Shown here piece by piece: positions 46,112 to 54,371 of a stretch of DNA of 64,000 bases (the first letter of the stretch is position 1; each line of letters begins with the position of its first letter). The stretch is from DASXRA01 sp036506155. GTDB taxonomy: Bacteria; Actinomycetota; Actinomycetes; Mycobacteriales; Jatrophihabitantaceae. The notes beneath the pieces are model-generated. The model was not told the DNA's origin. It saw only the letters and a program-made list of their open reading frames with translations, and did not search any database. The translations under genes were made by a program, and so were the position numbers. The stretch spans positions 138,820-202,819 of the forward strand of contig DASXSF010000035.1 of the NCBI GenBank assembly GCA_036506155.1, in the 5' to 3' direction.

Positions 46112-47476
46112 TTAGGCCGGAACGGGCGGTAGGTGCTCGATCGCCTCAGCGATGGCGGCGTCGTCCAGCGCGCGATCCTCCATCGTCCCGGTCAGGTACG
46201 CGTCGTACGCCGCGAGGTCGAGCAGGCCGTGCCCGCACAGCGCCGTCAAGATCACCTTCGACTCGCCCGACTCACGACAGCGCACCGCTTCCTCGATCGC
46301 GGCCGCAAGCGCGTGTGTGGGCTCCGGCGCCGGGACGATGCCCTCGGTGCGCGCGAACTGCACGCCGGCCGCGAAGCACTCGCGCTGCGGCTTGGCCACC
46401 GCCTCGATCAGCTTCTGCTCGTACAGGTGGCTGATCAGCGGGCTCATGCCGTGGTAGCGCAGCCCGCCGGCGTGGATCGGATCCGGGACGAACTCGTGCC
46501 CGAGCGTGTGCATCTTGATCAGTGGCGTCAGCCCTGCGGTGTCGCCGAAGTCGTACGCGTACACGCCACGGGTCAGCGACGGGCAGGCGGCCGGCTCGAC
46601 GGCGCGGATCGTCGGCGACTGGCGTCCGGCGAGTTTCTCCCGTAGGAACGGGAACATCAGCCCGGCGAAGTTCGAGCCGCCACCCGTGCAGCCGACGATC
46701 AGATCGGGCGTCTCACCGACTTGCGCCAGTTGCAGCAACGCCTCCTCGCCGATCACGGTCTGGTGCAGCAGCACGTGGTTGAGCACGCTGCCGAGCGCGT
46801 AGTTGGTGTCGCCTGCCCCGGCCGCGACCTCGACCGCCTCGCTGATCGCGATGCCGAGCGAGCCAGTCGAGTCCGGATGTTCGGCAAGCACCTTGCGCCC
46901 GGCCGCCGTCAGGTCGGACGGCGACGGGTGCACGACACCGCCGAACGTCTCCATCATGATCCGGCGATACGGCTTCTGGTCGTACGAGGCGCGAACCATC
47001 CACACCTCGCAGTCCAGCCCGAACTGCGCGCACGCGAACGTCAAGGCAGTGCCCCACTGCCCGGCGCCCGTCTCGGTGGTTAACCGCTTGATTCCGGCCT
47101 GGGCGTTGTAATACGCCTGCGGCACCGCGGTGTTGGGCTTGTGCGAGCCGGCCGGCGAGACCCCCTCGTACTTGTAGTAGATGTGCGCGGGCGTGTCGAG
47201 CGCGCGCTCCAATCGCCGGGCCCGGTACATAGGGGAGGGCCGCCACAGCCGGTACACGTCAAGTACCGCTCCGGGTATTTCGACGTACCGCTCGCCGCTC
47301 ACCTCTTGTGCGATCAGATCCATTGGGAACAGCGGCGAGAGGACGTCCGGCCCGACGGGCTGGAGCGTGCCCGGGTGCAGCACCGGGGGCGGCGGCGTCG
47401 GCAGGTCGGCCAGCAGGTTGTACCACCGGGTCGGCAGCTCCGACTCATCGAGCGTGATCTTGGTGGGCGGTGTCAT
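46112..47476 (-). CDS. TrpB2-type pyridoxal-phosphate enzyme
   Basis: A 454-aa tryptophan synthase beta-like enzyme. The PLP lysine is in SPAGSHKPNTAVP and the phosphate-binding loop is GCTGGGSNFAGL. Length and N-terminal extension (ELPTRWYNLLADLPTPPPPV) match TrpB2 (TrpB-like) proteins, which act without TrpA and may use free indole or phosphoserine. No trp gene is nearby. ATG 47476 start. Confidence 0.9.
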   Translation of the reverse strand: MTPPTKITLDESELPTRWYNLLADLPTPPPPVLHPGTLQPVGPDVLSPLFPMDLIAQEVSGERYVEIPGAVLDVYRLWRPSPMYRARRLERALDTPAHIYYKYEGVSPAGSHKPNTAVPQAYYNAQAGIKRLTTETGAGQWGTALTFACAQFGLDCEVWMVRASYDQKPYRRIMMETFGGVVHPSPSDLTAAGRKVLAEHPDSTGSLGIAISEAVEVAAGAGDTNYALGSVLNHVLLHQTVIGEEALLQLAQVGETPDLIVGCTGGGSNFAGLMFPFLREKLAGRQSPTIRAVEPAACPSLTRGVYAYDFGDTAGLTPLIKMHTLGHEFVPDPIHAGGLRYHGMSPLISHLYEQKLIEAVAKPQRECFAAGVQFARTEGIVPAPEPTHALAAAIEEAVRCRESGESKVILTALCGHGLLDLAAYDAYLTGTMEDRALDDAAIAEAIEHLPPVPA

Positions 47477-47525
47477 GCGCCCACTATCTCGCCAGGACGT
47501 CCACAGCGAAAGCTAGTCTGCTGGC

Positions 47526-48812
47526 ATGCCCGCCATCGTGTTGCTCGGCGCCCAGTGGGGCGACGAGGGTAAGGGCAAGGCCACCGACCTGCTCGGCAGT
47601 CGCGTCGACGCGGTGGTCAAGTTCAACGGTGGCAACAACGCCGGGCACACAATCGTGGTCGACGGTGAGAAGTACGCGCTGCACCTGCTGCCGTCCGGCA
47701 TCCTGACGCCGGGCTGTACACCGGTGATCGGGAACGGCGTCGTCATCGATCTCGGCGTCCTGTTCGAGGAGCTTGACGGGCTGACCGCCCGCGGCGTCGA
47801 CACGTCGCGGCTGGTGGTCAGTACCGCCGCGCACGTCATCACGCCGTACAACCGAGCGCTGGACAAGGTCACCGAACGGTTCCTCGGCAAGCGCAAGCTC
47901 GGCACGACCGGTCGTGGCATCGGCCCGACATACGCCGACAAGATGGCCCGGGTCGGCATCCGGGCGCAGGACCTGTTCGATGCGGACGGGCTGCGCGCCC
48001 AGGTCGAAAGCGCACTCGAGTTCAAGAACCAGGTGCTGGTCAAGGTCTACAACCGCCGCGCGTTCGACGTCGACGCCACGGTGGACGAACTACTGGGCTA
48101 CGCCGAGCGGCTGCGGCCGATGGTCGCTGACACGTCCGCGCTGCTGAACCGGATGCTCGACGAGGGGCGCACCGTCGTATTCGAGGCGGGCCAGGCCACC
48201 ATGCTCGACGTCGACCACGGCACGTACCCGTTCGTCACGTCGTCCAACCCGACGGCCGGTGGGGCCAGTACCGGCAGCGGCGTGCCGCCCACCCGGATCA
48301 CCGGAGTGATCGCAGTCGTCAAGGCGTACACCACGCGGGTCGGCGAGGGGCCGTTTCCGACGGAATTGCTCGACGTCAAGGGAGATCGGTTGCGCGACGC
48401 GGGCGCGGAGTTCGGCACCACGACCGGCCGGCCCCGCCGCTGCGGGTGGTTCGACGCCGTGGTGGCCCGGTACGCCGCGCGGATCAACGGCGTCACCGAC
48501 TTCGTGTTGACCAAGCTCGACGTGCTCACCGGTATGGAGGAGGTGCCGGTGTGCGTCGCCTACGGCGTCGACGGCGTCCGGCACCACGAAATGCCGATGA
48601 CGCAAAGCGAGTTCGCGCGGGCCGTCCCCCTCTACGAGACGTTCCCGGGCTGGGACGAGGACATCTCCGGCGCGCGGTCACTCGACGAACTGCCGCGTAA
48701 TGCCCGCGACTACGTGAGCGCCCTGGAGAAGCTGATCAATGCGCCGATCTCCGCGATCGGTGTCGGCCCGGGCCGCGACGCGACGATCCAAATCCGAGAT
48801 CTGCTGCGATGA
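47526..48812 (+). CDS. purA: adenylosuccinate synthetase
   Basis: A 428-aa enzyme. GTP site LGAQWGDEGKGKATDLL, IMP site motifs GNGVVIDLG and TTGRGIGPTYADK. It makes adenylosuccinate from IMP, aspartate and GTP. TAGTCT (47514-47519) ends six bases before ATG 47526 (leaderless). Its stop overlaps the next ORF by ATGA. It opens the purine-rich segment. Confidence 0.97.
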   Translation: MPAIVLLGAQWGDEGKGKATDLLGSRVDAVVKFNGGNNAGHTIVVDGEKYALHLLPSGILTPGCTPVIGNGVVIDLGVLFEELDGLTARGVDTSRLVVSTAAHVITPYNRALDKVTERFLGKRKLGTTGRGIGPTYADKMARVGIRAQDLFDADGLRAQVESALEFKNQVLVKVYNRRAFDVDATVDELLGYAERLRPMVADTSALLNRMLDEGRTVVFEAGQATMLDVDHGTYPFVTSSNPTAGGASTGSGVPPTRITGVIAVVKAYTTRVGEGPFPTELLDVKGDRLRDAGAEFGTTTGRPRRCGWFDAVVARYAARINGVTDFVLTKLDVLTGMEEVPVCVAYGVDGVRHHEMPMTQSEFARAVPLYETFPGWDEDISGARSLDELPRNARDYVSALEKLINAPISAIGVGPGRDATIQIRDLLR

Positions 48813-50185
48813 TCCGCCTCGCACCGCTCGCGTTGGCAGCCGTTCTGGTGACGGCGTGCACCAGCGGGGGGCAGGCGTCCGGGCCGCCACCGACCTCACC
48901 GGCCACCACGAGTGTCGAGAGCAGCACGGCACGACCGTCCACAGTGGACGATTGGCCGACCTACCACGGCAACTTCGCTCGTACCGGCAAGGCTCCGTCG
49001 TTTCCGACGCCACGCACGCTGCGCGTGGTGGCCACAGTGAGGCTCGACGCCGCCGTCTACGCGTCGCCGATCGTCGCGGAGGGCATCACTGTCGTGCCGA
49101 CCGAGAACGACAGTGTCTACGGGCTGGACGCCAACGGTCGCCAGCTGTGGCGGCGCAACCTTGGCGAGCCAACGCGCCGGTCCGACCTGCCGTGCGGCAA
49201 CATCGACCCGTCCGGGATCACCGGAACGGCGGTGTACGCGGACGGCGTGGCGTACGTCGTCGCCGAGTACCGGGCGCCGGTGCGGCACGAACTGGTCGCG
49301 TTGTCCATACGCGACGGTACGGTCCGATGGCGCGTGAGCGTCGATCTGCCCGGCGCCGACCCGGCAGCGATGCAGGAGCGTGGCGCGCTGGCCATCGCCG
49401 GTGGGCGGGTCTGGGTGCCGTTCGGCGGCCGGGCCGGCGACTGCGGTAACTACAAGGGCCGCGTCGTCGGGGTCTCGCTGGACGGCAAGGGGGCGCCGAT
49501 CGCCTACACCGTGCCGACACCGCGCGAGGGCGGCATCTGGGCGCCACCCGGCGTGGCCGTCGACGCCGACGGCCACCTGCTCGTGGCGGTCGGCAACGGC
49601 GAGCATGGTCAGGGCGACACCTACGACTACAGCGATTCGGTGCTGCAGCTGGGCGTCGACGCGCGCCTGATCGACTCCTTCTCGCCGACGACGTGGGGAT
49701 CGGATAACGAGGACGACCTGGACCTTGGTTCGCAGGGTCCCGTCCTGATCGGGACGAAGTGGGTGTTCATCGCCGGCAAGTCCGGCACCGGGTACGTGCT
49801 GAGGCAGGGCCACCTCGGTGGCGTAGGCGCGCAGGTCTGGCAGGGCCCGGTGTGCCCTGCATTCGGCGGTGCCGCCCTGGACGGCGACGTGGTCTACGTG
49901 CCGTGCGATGACGGGATCCGGGCCGTCCGCGTCGACGCCGCCGGCACCGCGCACGTGCTCTGGCACGCGTCGCCGTCGATCGCCGGCTCGCCGGTGCTGG
50001 GCGGGGGCCGCGTGTGGGCGCTCGACCAGGAGGCCGGCGTGTTGCACGCGCTCGACCCGATGACCGGACACTCGACTGCGCAGGTTGACGTCGGCGTCAC
50101 CAGCCGGTTTGCGACACCGGCGCTGTCCGGCGAGCACCTGCTGATCCCGACGCTCGCCGGGCTGACGATCGTCGCGGCCGGTTAG
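48809..50185 (+). CDS. PQQ-like beta-propeller lipoprotein
   Basis: A 458-aa exported lipoprotein. Signal peptide ends in VTACTSGG (lipobox Cys about 17), a Ser/Thr linker, then a PQQ/YncE-like beta propeller with blades such as YASPIVAEGITVVPTENDSV and YGLDANGRQLWRR. Its start overlaps the purA stop by ATGA, so translation is coupled, yet the protein is extracytoplasmic. Ligand or partner unknown. Confidence 0.82.
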   Translation: MIRLAPLALAAVLVTACTSGGQASGPPPTSPATTSVESSTARPSTVDDWPTYHGNFARTGKAPSFPTPRTLRVVATVRLDAAVYASPIVAEGITVVPTENDSVYGLDANGRQLWRRNLGEPTRRSDLPCGNIDPSGITGTAVYADGVAYVVAEYRAPVRHELVALSIRDGTVRWRVSVDLPGADPAAMQERGALAIAGGRVWVPFGGRAGDCGNYKGRVVGVSLDGKGAPIAYTVPTPREGGIWAPPGVAVDADGHLLVAVGNGEHGQGDTYDYSDSVLQLGVDARLIDSFSPTTWGSDNEDDLDLGSQGPVLIGTKWVFIAGKSGTGYVLRQGHLGGVGAQVWQGPVCPAFGGAALDGDVVYVPCDDGIRAVRVDAAGTAHVLWHASPSIAGSPVLGGGRVWALDQEAGVLHALDPMTGHSTAQVDVGVTSRFATPALSGEHLLIPTLAGLTIVAAG

Positions 50186-50196
50186 GCTGCCGCACT

Positions 50197-51426
50197 GTGC
50201 GCGTCCTCGTCGTCGGCTCGGGCGGGCGTGAGCACGCACTGTGCTTGGCACTCGCCGCCGACCCGACCGTGACGTCGCTGGTGTGCGCACCGGGCAACGC
50301 GGGGACCGCTGCCGTCGCCGAGCAGCGCGGCGTCGACCCCGTCGACGATGCAGCGGTTGCCGCGCTCGCCACGGAACTGCGCGCCGAACTGGTCGTGATC
50401 GGTCCCGAGGCGCCGCTGGTGGCCGGCGTCGCGGACGCGGTGCGCGCCGCGGGCATCGACTGCTTCGGGCCGTCCGCCGCGGCGGCCCGCCTCGAAGGCA
50501 GCAAGGCGTTCGCAAAGGACGTCATGACCGCTGCCGGCATCCCTACGGCTGCGGCCCGGGTGTGCACGACCGCGGCGGAGGTGACTGAAGCCCTCGACAA
50601 GTTCGGGGCGCCGTATGTCGTGAAAGACGACGGGCTTGCGGCCGGCAAGGGCGTCGTCGTGACGTCGTCGCGGGACGAGGCGCTCGCGCACGCCGCGCGG
50701 TGCGGGCGTGTCGTCATCGAGGAGTACCTGGACGGCCCCGAGTTGTCGCTGTTCTGCGTGACCGACGGGACGTGCGTCGTCCCGCTGCTGCCCGCCCAGG
50801 ACTTCAAACGCATCGGTGACGACGACACCGGACCGAACACCGGCGGAATGGGTGCCTATGCGCCGGTGCCGTGGCTGCCGGACGGCACGATCGCGCGGGT
50901 CGCGGAGACGATCGCGCAGCCGGCTGTGGACGAGATGCGCCGCCGGGGCACGCCGTTCGCCGGGCTGCTGTACGCAGGGCTCGCGCTCACGAGCACCGGC
51001 CCCAAGGTGGTCGAGTTCAACGCGCGGTTCGGTGACCCGGAAACCCAGGCGGTGCTCGCCCTGCTCGAGTCACCGCTGAGCGGCCTGCTGTGCTGGGCCA
51101 CCCGCGGCGGCACTCCGCCCACGCCGCAGTGGCGGGACGGCGCCGCGGTGACCGTGGTGATCGCCGCCGCGGGTTATCCGGGCACTCCGCGGACCGGTGA
51201 TCCGATCACGGGCGCCGAGCAGCAGGGCGTGATCCACGCCGGTACGCGGCGCCGTGCCGACGGCGTCATCGTCTCGTCCGGCGGGCGGGTCGTAGCGGCG
51301 ACGGCCACGGGCGCCACGCTCGCCGAGGCACGCGAGCGCGCATACGCGCTGGCCGCCACCGTGCACCTGCCGGGCGGTCAGTTGCGCAGCGATATCGCGC
51401 TTTGGGCCGTCCAGGACGCACGATAG
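50197..51426 (+). CDS. purD: phosphoribosylamine-glycine ligase
   Basis: A 409-aa ATP-grasp enzyme making glycinamide ribonucleotide. VLVVGSGGREHALCLALA at the N-terminus, VVKDDGLAAGKGVVV at the ATP site and TGGMGAYAPVPWLP later. TAGGCT (50183-50188) lies eight bases before GTG 50197. It follows the lipoprotein by 11 bp. Confidence 0.97.
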   Translation: MRVLVVGSGGREHALCLALAADPTVTSLVCAPGNAGTAAVAEQRGVDPVDDAAVAALATELRAELVVIGPEAPLVAGVADAVRAAGIDCFGPSAAAARLEGSKAFAKDVMTAAGIPTAAARVCTTAAEVTEALDKFGAPYVVKDDGLAAGKGVVVTSSRDEALAHAARCGRVVIEEYLDGPELSLFCVTDGTCVVPLLPAQDFKRIGDDDTGPNTGGMGAYAPVPWLPDGTIARVAETIAQPAVDEMRRRGTPFAGLLYAGLALTSTGPKVVEFNARFGDPETQAVLALLESPLSGLLCWATRGGTPPTPQWRDGAAVTVVIAAAGYPGTPRTGDPITGAEQQGVIHAGTRRRADGVIVSSGGRVVAATATGATLAEARERAYALAATVHLPGGQLRSDIALWAVQDAR

Positions 51427-51430
51427 TGAG

Positions 51431-52042
51431 GTGGTCACGTTCGTCGAGGTGCTGCCGGACGGTGGCGGACCCGACGAAGAGCAACTGCGCGGCCGGCGCG
51501 CCCGCGCCCCTGCGTGGCTCACGCGCGGCCGCTACCTAGCCCTCGTAGCAGTGATCGTCGGCGCCGTCCTCGCCGGTGACGGCACGAGCCTCGTACGCTC
51601 GGCGATCACTCCGGTTGCGACGGCCCCGCTCGCGCCGGCCGCGGGCTATGTGTACGCCGACCGGGGGCACTGCCCGCTCACCGTCAGCTGCGAGGTCCTC
51701 GGGCAGGCCCGCATCGATCTGTGGGCCAGCTACAACCATCTGTTCCCAGAGACCCAGACGGTGGCCAGTAGCGTCTGGTACGCGCCCGCCACCGGCACCG
51801 TGTACTACCAGGAGCTGGATGCCATCGGTCCGTCCGCTGAGATGATCGTCCTTACTCAGCAGCGGATCAGCGGGCCGCCGTTCGGCCCGACGATCGACCG
51901 CTCGCCCAGCCCGCGGCACGGCGCGCTCGTGACCGCCCGGCGGGGGCCGTGGGTGGTCGCTGCCGCGCTGTACGCGCCGCACGGTGTCCCGCCGATCATG
52001 GCTGCCGTGCGCTGGGTCGCGACTTCGCCGCTGCCCGGCTGA
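51431..52042 (+). CDS. single-helix exported protein, unknown
   Basis: A 203-aa protein with an Arg-rich N-terminus, one helix (YLALVAVIVGAVLAGDG) and an extracytoplasmic domain with two Cys (RGHCPLTVSCEVLG). No family recognised. GTG 51431 lies four bases after the purD stop, so it is co-transcribed with purD. Confidence 0.6.
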   Translation: MVTFVEVLPDGGGPDEEQLRGRRARAPAWLTRGRYLALVAVIVGAVLAGDGTSLVRSAITPVATAPLAPAAGYVYADRGHCPLTVSCEVLGQARIDLWASYNHLFPETQTVASSVWYAPATGTVYYQELDAIGPSAEMIVLTQQRISGPPFGPTIDRSPSPRHGALVTARRGPWVVAAALYAPHGVPPIMAAVRWVATSPLPG

Positions 52043-52058
52043 CCCGTAGCGTGCCTGC

Positions 52059-52616
52059 ATGGGGAAGACGCAGTACTACACGGCCACGACGCTTGACGGA
52101 TACATCGCGGATGAGAACAACTCGTTGGACTGGCTGTTCCAGGTCGACCGGGAAACCGGCGCGTCGAGTCACTACGACAGGTTCTTCGCCGGCGTCGGGG
52201 CGATGGCTATGGGCGCCACGACCTACCGGTGGGTGCTCGACCACGAGCACCTGCTCGACGAGCCGGCCAAGTGGCAGTCCTGGTACGGCAGCACGCCGTC
52301 CTGGGTGTTCACGCACGGATCGCTGCCGGCGGTGCCGGGAGCCGACGTCCGGTTCGTGCAGGCCGACGTCGCTTCGGTGCACGCGGCGATGCGCGCCGCG
52401 GCCGGTGTCCGCAACGTCTGGCTGGTCGGGGGCGGCGACCTCGTCGGTCAGTTCGCTGACCAGGGGTTGCTTGACGAGATCATCGTTGGCGTCGCGCCCG
52501 TGACGCTGGGCGGCGGTGCGCCGCTGCTGCCACGGCGGCTGGTCGGCCGCATGACGCTCGTCGGCGTCGAGCGGGACCGTCAGTTCGCCAACCTCACGTA
52601 TAACGTGGATACGTGA
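52059..52616 (+). CDS. dihydrofolate reductase-fold protein (RibD C-terminal family)
   Basis: A 185-aa DHFR-like/RibD-C protein (YyaP/YwjB group): TQYYTATTLDGYIADENNSL at the N-terminus, GATTYRWVL and VWLVGGGDLVGQFADQGLL. These bind NADPH and reduce unknown substrates; it lacks clear proof of dihydrofolate use. ATG 52059 follows TAGCGT by six bases. The stop overlaps purB by GTGA. Confidence 0.82.
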   Translation: MGKTQYYTATTLDGYIADENNSLDWLFQVDRETGASSHYDRFFAGVGAMAMGATTYRWVLDHEHLLDEPAKWQSWYGSTPSWVFTHGSLPAVPGADVRFVQADVASVHAAMRAAAGVRNVWLVGGGDLVGQFADQGLLDEIIVGVAPVTLGGGAPLLPRRLVGRMTLVGVERDRQFANLTYNVDT

Positions 52617-54016
52617 TCCCGGACGTCCTCGCGACGCGCTATGCCTCGCCGGCCATGGCGGACCTCTGGTCGCCGGAGCGCAAGATCATCCTGGAACGTC
52701 GGCTATGGATCGCCGTATTGCGCGCCCAGCGCGACCTCGGCGTCGACGTGCCCGACGATGTCCTCGAGGCGTACGAGCGCGCGGTGGACCGTGTCGACCT
52801 CGACTCGATCGCTGCGCGCGAGCGCGTGACGCGGCACGACGTCAAGGCGCGCATCGAGGAGTTCGCGGCGCTGACCGGCCAGGAGCACATCCACAAAGGC
52901 ATGACGAGCCGCGACCTCACGGAGAACGTCGAGCAGTTGCAGGTCCGCGCGTCGCTGCAGCTCATCCGGACGAAGGTGCTTGCCGTACTGGGCCGTCTGG
53001 CCCGCCGTGCCGCGGAGTACGACTCGCTGGTCATGGCCGGTCGCACCCACAACGTCCCGGCGCAGGCGACCACGCTGGGCAAGCGGTTCGCGTCCGCCGC
53101 AGACGAGCTGCTCGTCGCGCTGGCGCGGCTCGACACGCTGATCGAGTACTACCCGCTGCGTGGCATCAAGGGGCCGGTCGGCACCGCCCAGGACATGCTC
53201 GAGCTGCTCGGATCGGCCGGGCAGCTGGCCGAGCTGGAGCGCAGGGTAGCTCGACATCTGGGGTTCGCCCGGGTGCTCACCAGCGTCGGCCAGGTGTATC
53301 CGCGGTCGCTCGACTTCGACGTGCTGTCGTCGCTGGTGCAGCTCGGCGCCGCGCCGTCGTCGCTGGCGAAGACGATTCGCCTGATGGCCGGGCATGAGCT
53401 CGTCACCGAGGGCTTTCGTCCCGGTCAGGTCGGCTCGTCCGCGATGCCGCACAAGATGAACACCCGCTCCGCTGAACGCATCAACGGGTTCATGGTGCTG
53501 TTGCGTGGGTTCGCGTCCATGGCCGCCGAGCTCGCCGGTGACCAGTGGAACGAGGGCGATGTGTCCTGCTCGGTGGTGCGCCGGGTCGCGCTGCCCGACG
53601 CCTTCTTCGCCCTGGACGGTCTGCTCGAGACGACGCTGACCGTGCTGGACGACTTCGGCGCGTACCCCGCAGTGATCGCTCGCGAGCTCGACCGCTACCT
53701 GCCGTTCCTGGCCACGACGCGTGTGCTGATCGCGGCGATACGGGCCGGTGTCGGCCGCGAGACCGCCCACGAGGTAATCCGCGAACACGCTGTGGCCGTT
53801 GCCCTGGAGATGCGGGACAAGGGCGCAGAGGGCAACGACCTACTCGCCCGGCTGGCCACCGACTCGCGGCTGGCCGGCGTCGACCTCTCCGGCGTGCTCG
53901 CCGAGCCACTGTCGTTCACGGGCGTCGCGCGCGTCCAGGTGGCCGCCGTCGTCGACGGTGTTGACGCCGTGATGACCCCGGAGGCGGCGAGCTACGAACC
54001 CGAGCCCATTCTCTAG
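52613..54016 (+). CDS. purB: adenylosuccinate lyase
   Basis: A 467-aa enzyme acting twice in purine synthesis (SAICAR to AICAR, and adenylosuccinate to AMP). Motifs: HKGMTSRDLTENVEQLQ, MAGRTHNVPAQATTLGKRF, and the signature GSSAMPHKMNTRSAERI. GTG 52613 overlaps the upstream gene by four bases, and TAACGT (52601-52606) six bases before it may give a leaderless transcript. Confidence 0.97.
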   Translation: MIPDVLATRYASPAMADLWSPERKIILERRLWIAVLRAQRDLGVDVPDDVLEAYERAVDRVDLDSIAARERVTRHDVKARIEEFAALTGQEHIHKGMTSRDLTENVEQLQVRASLQLIRTKVLAVLGRLARRAAEYDSLVMAGRTHNVPAQATTLGKRFASAADELLVALARLDTLIEYYPLRGIKGPVGTAQDMLELLGSAGQLAELERRVARHLGFARVLTSVGQVYPRSLDFDVLSSLVQLGAAPSSLAKTIRLMAGHELVTEGFRPGQVGSSAMPHKMNTRSAERINGFMVLLRGFASMAAELAGDQWNEGDVSCSVVRRVALPDAFFALDGLLETTLTVLDDFGAYPAVIARELDRYLPFLATTRVLIAAIRAGVGRETAHEVIREHAVAVALEMRDKGAEGNDLLARLATDSRLAGVDLSGVLAEPLSFTGVARVQVAAVVDGVDAVMTPEAASYEPEPIL

Positions 54017-54046
54017 CTGATCATCACGCCCGATACGCTATGAGCC

Positions 54047-54277
54047 GTGGCTCGCGTCGTGGTGGACGTCGTCCTCAAACCCGAGATCCTCGACCCACAG
54101 GGTCAGGCCATCCTCGGTGCGCTCGGCCGACTCGGCATCGAGGGTGTGAACGCCGTGCGGCAGGGCAAGCACTTCGAACTGGACGTCGACGACGGTGTCG
54201 ATGACGAGACGCTCACGAAGCTCGCCGACACCCTGCTCGCCAACCCGGTGATCGAGGACTTCTCCATTCGCCGTTAG
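54047..54277 (+). CDS. purS: FGAM synthase subunit PurS
   Basis: A 76-aa protein, VVVDVVLKPEILDPQGQAI followed by LGALGRLGIEGVNAVRQGKHF. PurS bridges PurL and PurQ in the formylglycinamidine synthase complex. TACGCT (54034-54039) ends seven bases before GTG 54047. Unusually, purQ does not follow directly: a 2.6-kb unrelated gene intervenes. Confidence 0.95.
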   Translation: MARVVVDVVLKPEILDPQGQAILGALGRLGIEGVNAVRQGKHFELDVDDGVDDETLTKLADTLLANPVIEDFSIRR

Positions 54278-54289
54278 CGCGGAGAGCGA

Positions 54290-54338
54290 TCACGGCGCCG
54301 TGAGAGTGTTCCGCTCGGAACGTCGCGTGCGCTAAAAT
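54290..54338 (+). promoter_or_regulatory. palindrome and promoter before the arylsulfotransferase-like gene
   Basis: TCACGGCGCCGTGA (54290-54303) is a perfect 14-bp palindrome just after purS, a possible terminator or operator. TTCCGC (54309-54314), 18 bp, TAAAAT (54333-54338) is a good promoter candidate; the -35 is part of a second palindrome TTCCGCTCGGAA. Confidence 0.5.
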
Positions 54339-54371
54339 CCTTGCCTCGCGGTGCGGCTTGGGAGGGCGGCT

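Noticed and set aside
47454..47463. GTGATCTTGG, the left end of the 47-bp repeat
   Set aside because: The remaining 37 bases do not match and it lies inside the TrpB2 coding region, so it is chance.
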